Assembly (NCBI GenBank): GCA_013112725.1
Contig: JABFFZ010000070.1
Span: forward strand, 1-32,109
From: Chloroflexota bacterium
GTDB lineage: Bacteria; Chloroflexota; Anaerolineae; Promineifilales; Promineifilaceae
Reading direction: 5' to 3'
DNA: 32,109 nucleotides
A program made the position numbers and the translations under genes. Shown in pieces: positions 32,001-32,109 of the stretch; the first letter of the stretch is position 1; each line of letters begins with the position of its first letter. Under the pieces are notes generated by a model. The model was not told the origin of the DNA. It did not search any database and saw only the letters and a program-made list of their open reading frames with translations.

Positions 32001-32109
32001 GTTGAGGCATGAGAACATTATCGTCAAACAGAGACCCTAATGCTTCCCACACATTGAGACCTTGTTTACGAATCGTGGAAATATAGGTGCGCAGTGAACA
32101 GAATTGTTC
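31983..32109. mobile_element. End of an IS66-family insertion sequence
   Basis: The dehydrogenase sequence breaks at 31982/31983, and the new sequence begins GTAACTATAC; IS66-family ends typically begin GTAA. Transposase coding starts 4 nt further in on the minus strand. Only this end is in the window. IS66 elements usually make 8-bp duplications, which predicts CAGTCATC (31975-31982) again beyond the other end. Confidence 0.8.
31987..32109 (-). CDS. IS66-family transposase (TnpC), C-terminal 40 residues
   Basis: Partial at the right edge. The 40 visible residues include LRTYISTIRKQGLNVWEALGSLFD, which matches the conserved end of IS66 TnpC (R-[ST]-Y-x-ST-x-RKQG-x-x-x-x-x-AL). It ends MPQLTPV and TAG, just inside the element end. 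It is encoded opposite to the disrupted dehydrogenase. The rest of the catalytic domain lies outside the window. Confidence 0.82.
   Translation of the reverse strand, partial: EQFCSLRTYISTIRKQGLNVWEALGSLFDDNVLMPQLTPV

Overview
The window looks like a chromosomal segment of a Chloroflexota bacterium (Anaerolineae in the broad sense). This is inferred from the mix of very large regulators (BTAD/NB-ARC/TPR and kinase/cyclase-like/AAA/TPR), beta-propeller and PPC-domain lipoproteins with Thr/Pro linkers, a luciferase-like F420-type oxidoreductase and a stand-alone Lon-N protein. No rRNA or other clean taxonomic marker is present, so the assignment is tentative. Base composition is moderately GC-rich.

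Layout. At 1-3445 (minus strand) lies a chaperone operon dnaK-grpE-dnaJ, with dnaJ running off the left edge. It diverges, across a hairpin-rich spacer, from a luciferase-like oxidoreductase at 3763-4578. Then come a small membrane protein, a Lon substrate-binding-domain protein and an M32 carboxypeptidase. From 8329 to 10115 (minus) glk and pgl form a sugar-phosphate pair. They are followed by a DUF427 protein, a sigma factor with a putative zinc-binding anti-sigma factor, a Nudix hydrolase, a methyltransferase, an MFS transporter and an MscS channel broken by a 179-bp element. A tRNA-Ser(CGA) and tadA follow at 15308-15922. At 16090-19218 is a SARP-like NB-ARC/TPR regulator, diverging from a 69-aa protein. 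From 19758 to 25778 runs a plus-strand series of four lipoprotein genes, the first two intact and the last two decayed. A PIN-toxin remnant, a 1305-aa multidomain Ser/Thr kinase (26098-30015), a class II fructose-bisphosphate aldolase (30361-31431) and a medium-chain dehydrogenase cut by an IS66-like element at the right edge complete the window.

How the genes relate. Glk (glucose to glucose-6-phosphate), Pgl (oxidative pentose phosphate pathway) and Fba (glycolysis) are central carbon enzymes. DnaK/GrpE/DnaJ form one chaperone machine. The sigma factor and the HxxxCxxC protein are probably a regulator pair. The lipoproteins share a PsbP-like N-terminal domain and probably act at the cell surface. 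Two large signalling proteins flank this lipoprotein block.

The most unusual features are at DNA level. The palindrome ACGGCCGT occurs about 65-70 times (around one expected), in all reading frames and on both strands. Almost every gene border carries a hairpin built from locus-specific 7- or 8-bp degenerate words. There are two families of miniature mobile elements, one with a clear 10-bp target duplication that exactly restores the mscS reading frame when removed. Decay is visible in mscS, two lipoprotein genes, a PIN toxin, a dehydrogenase and possibly the start codon of pgl.
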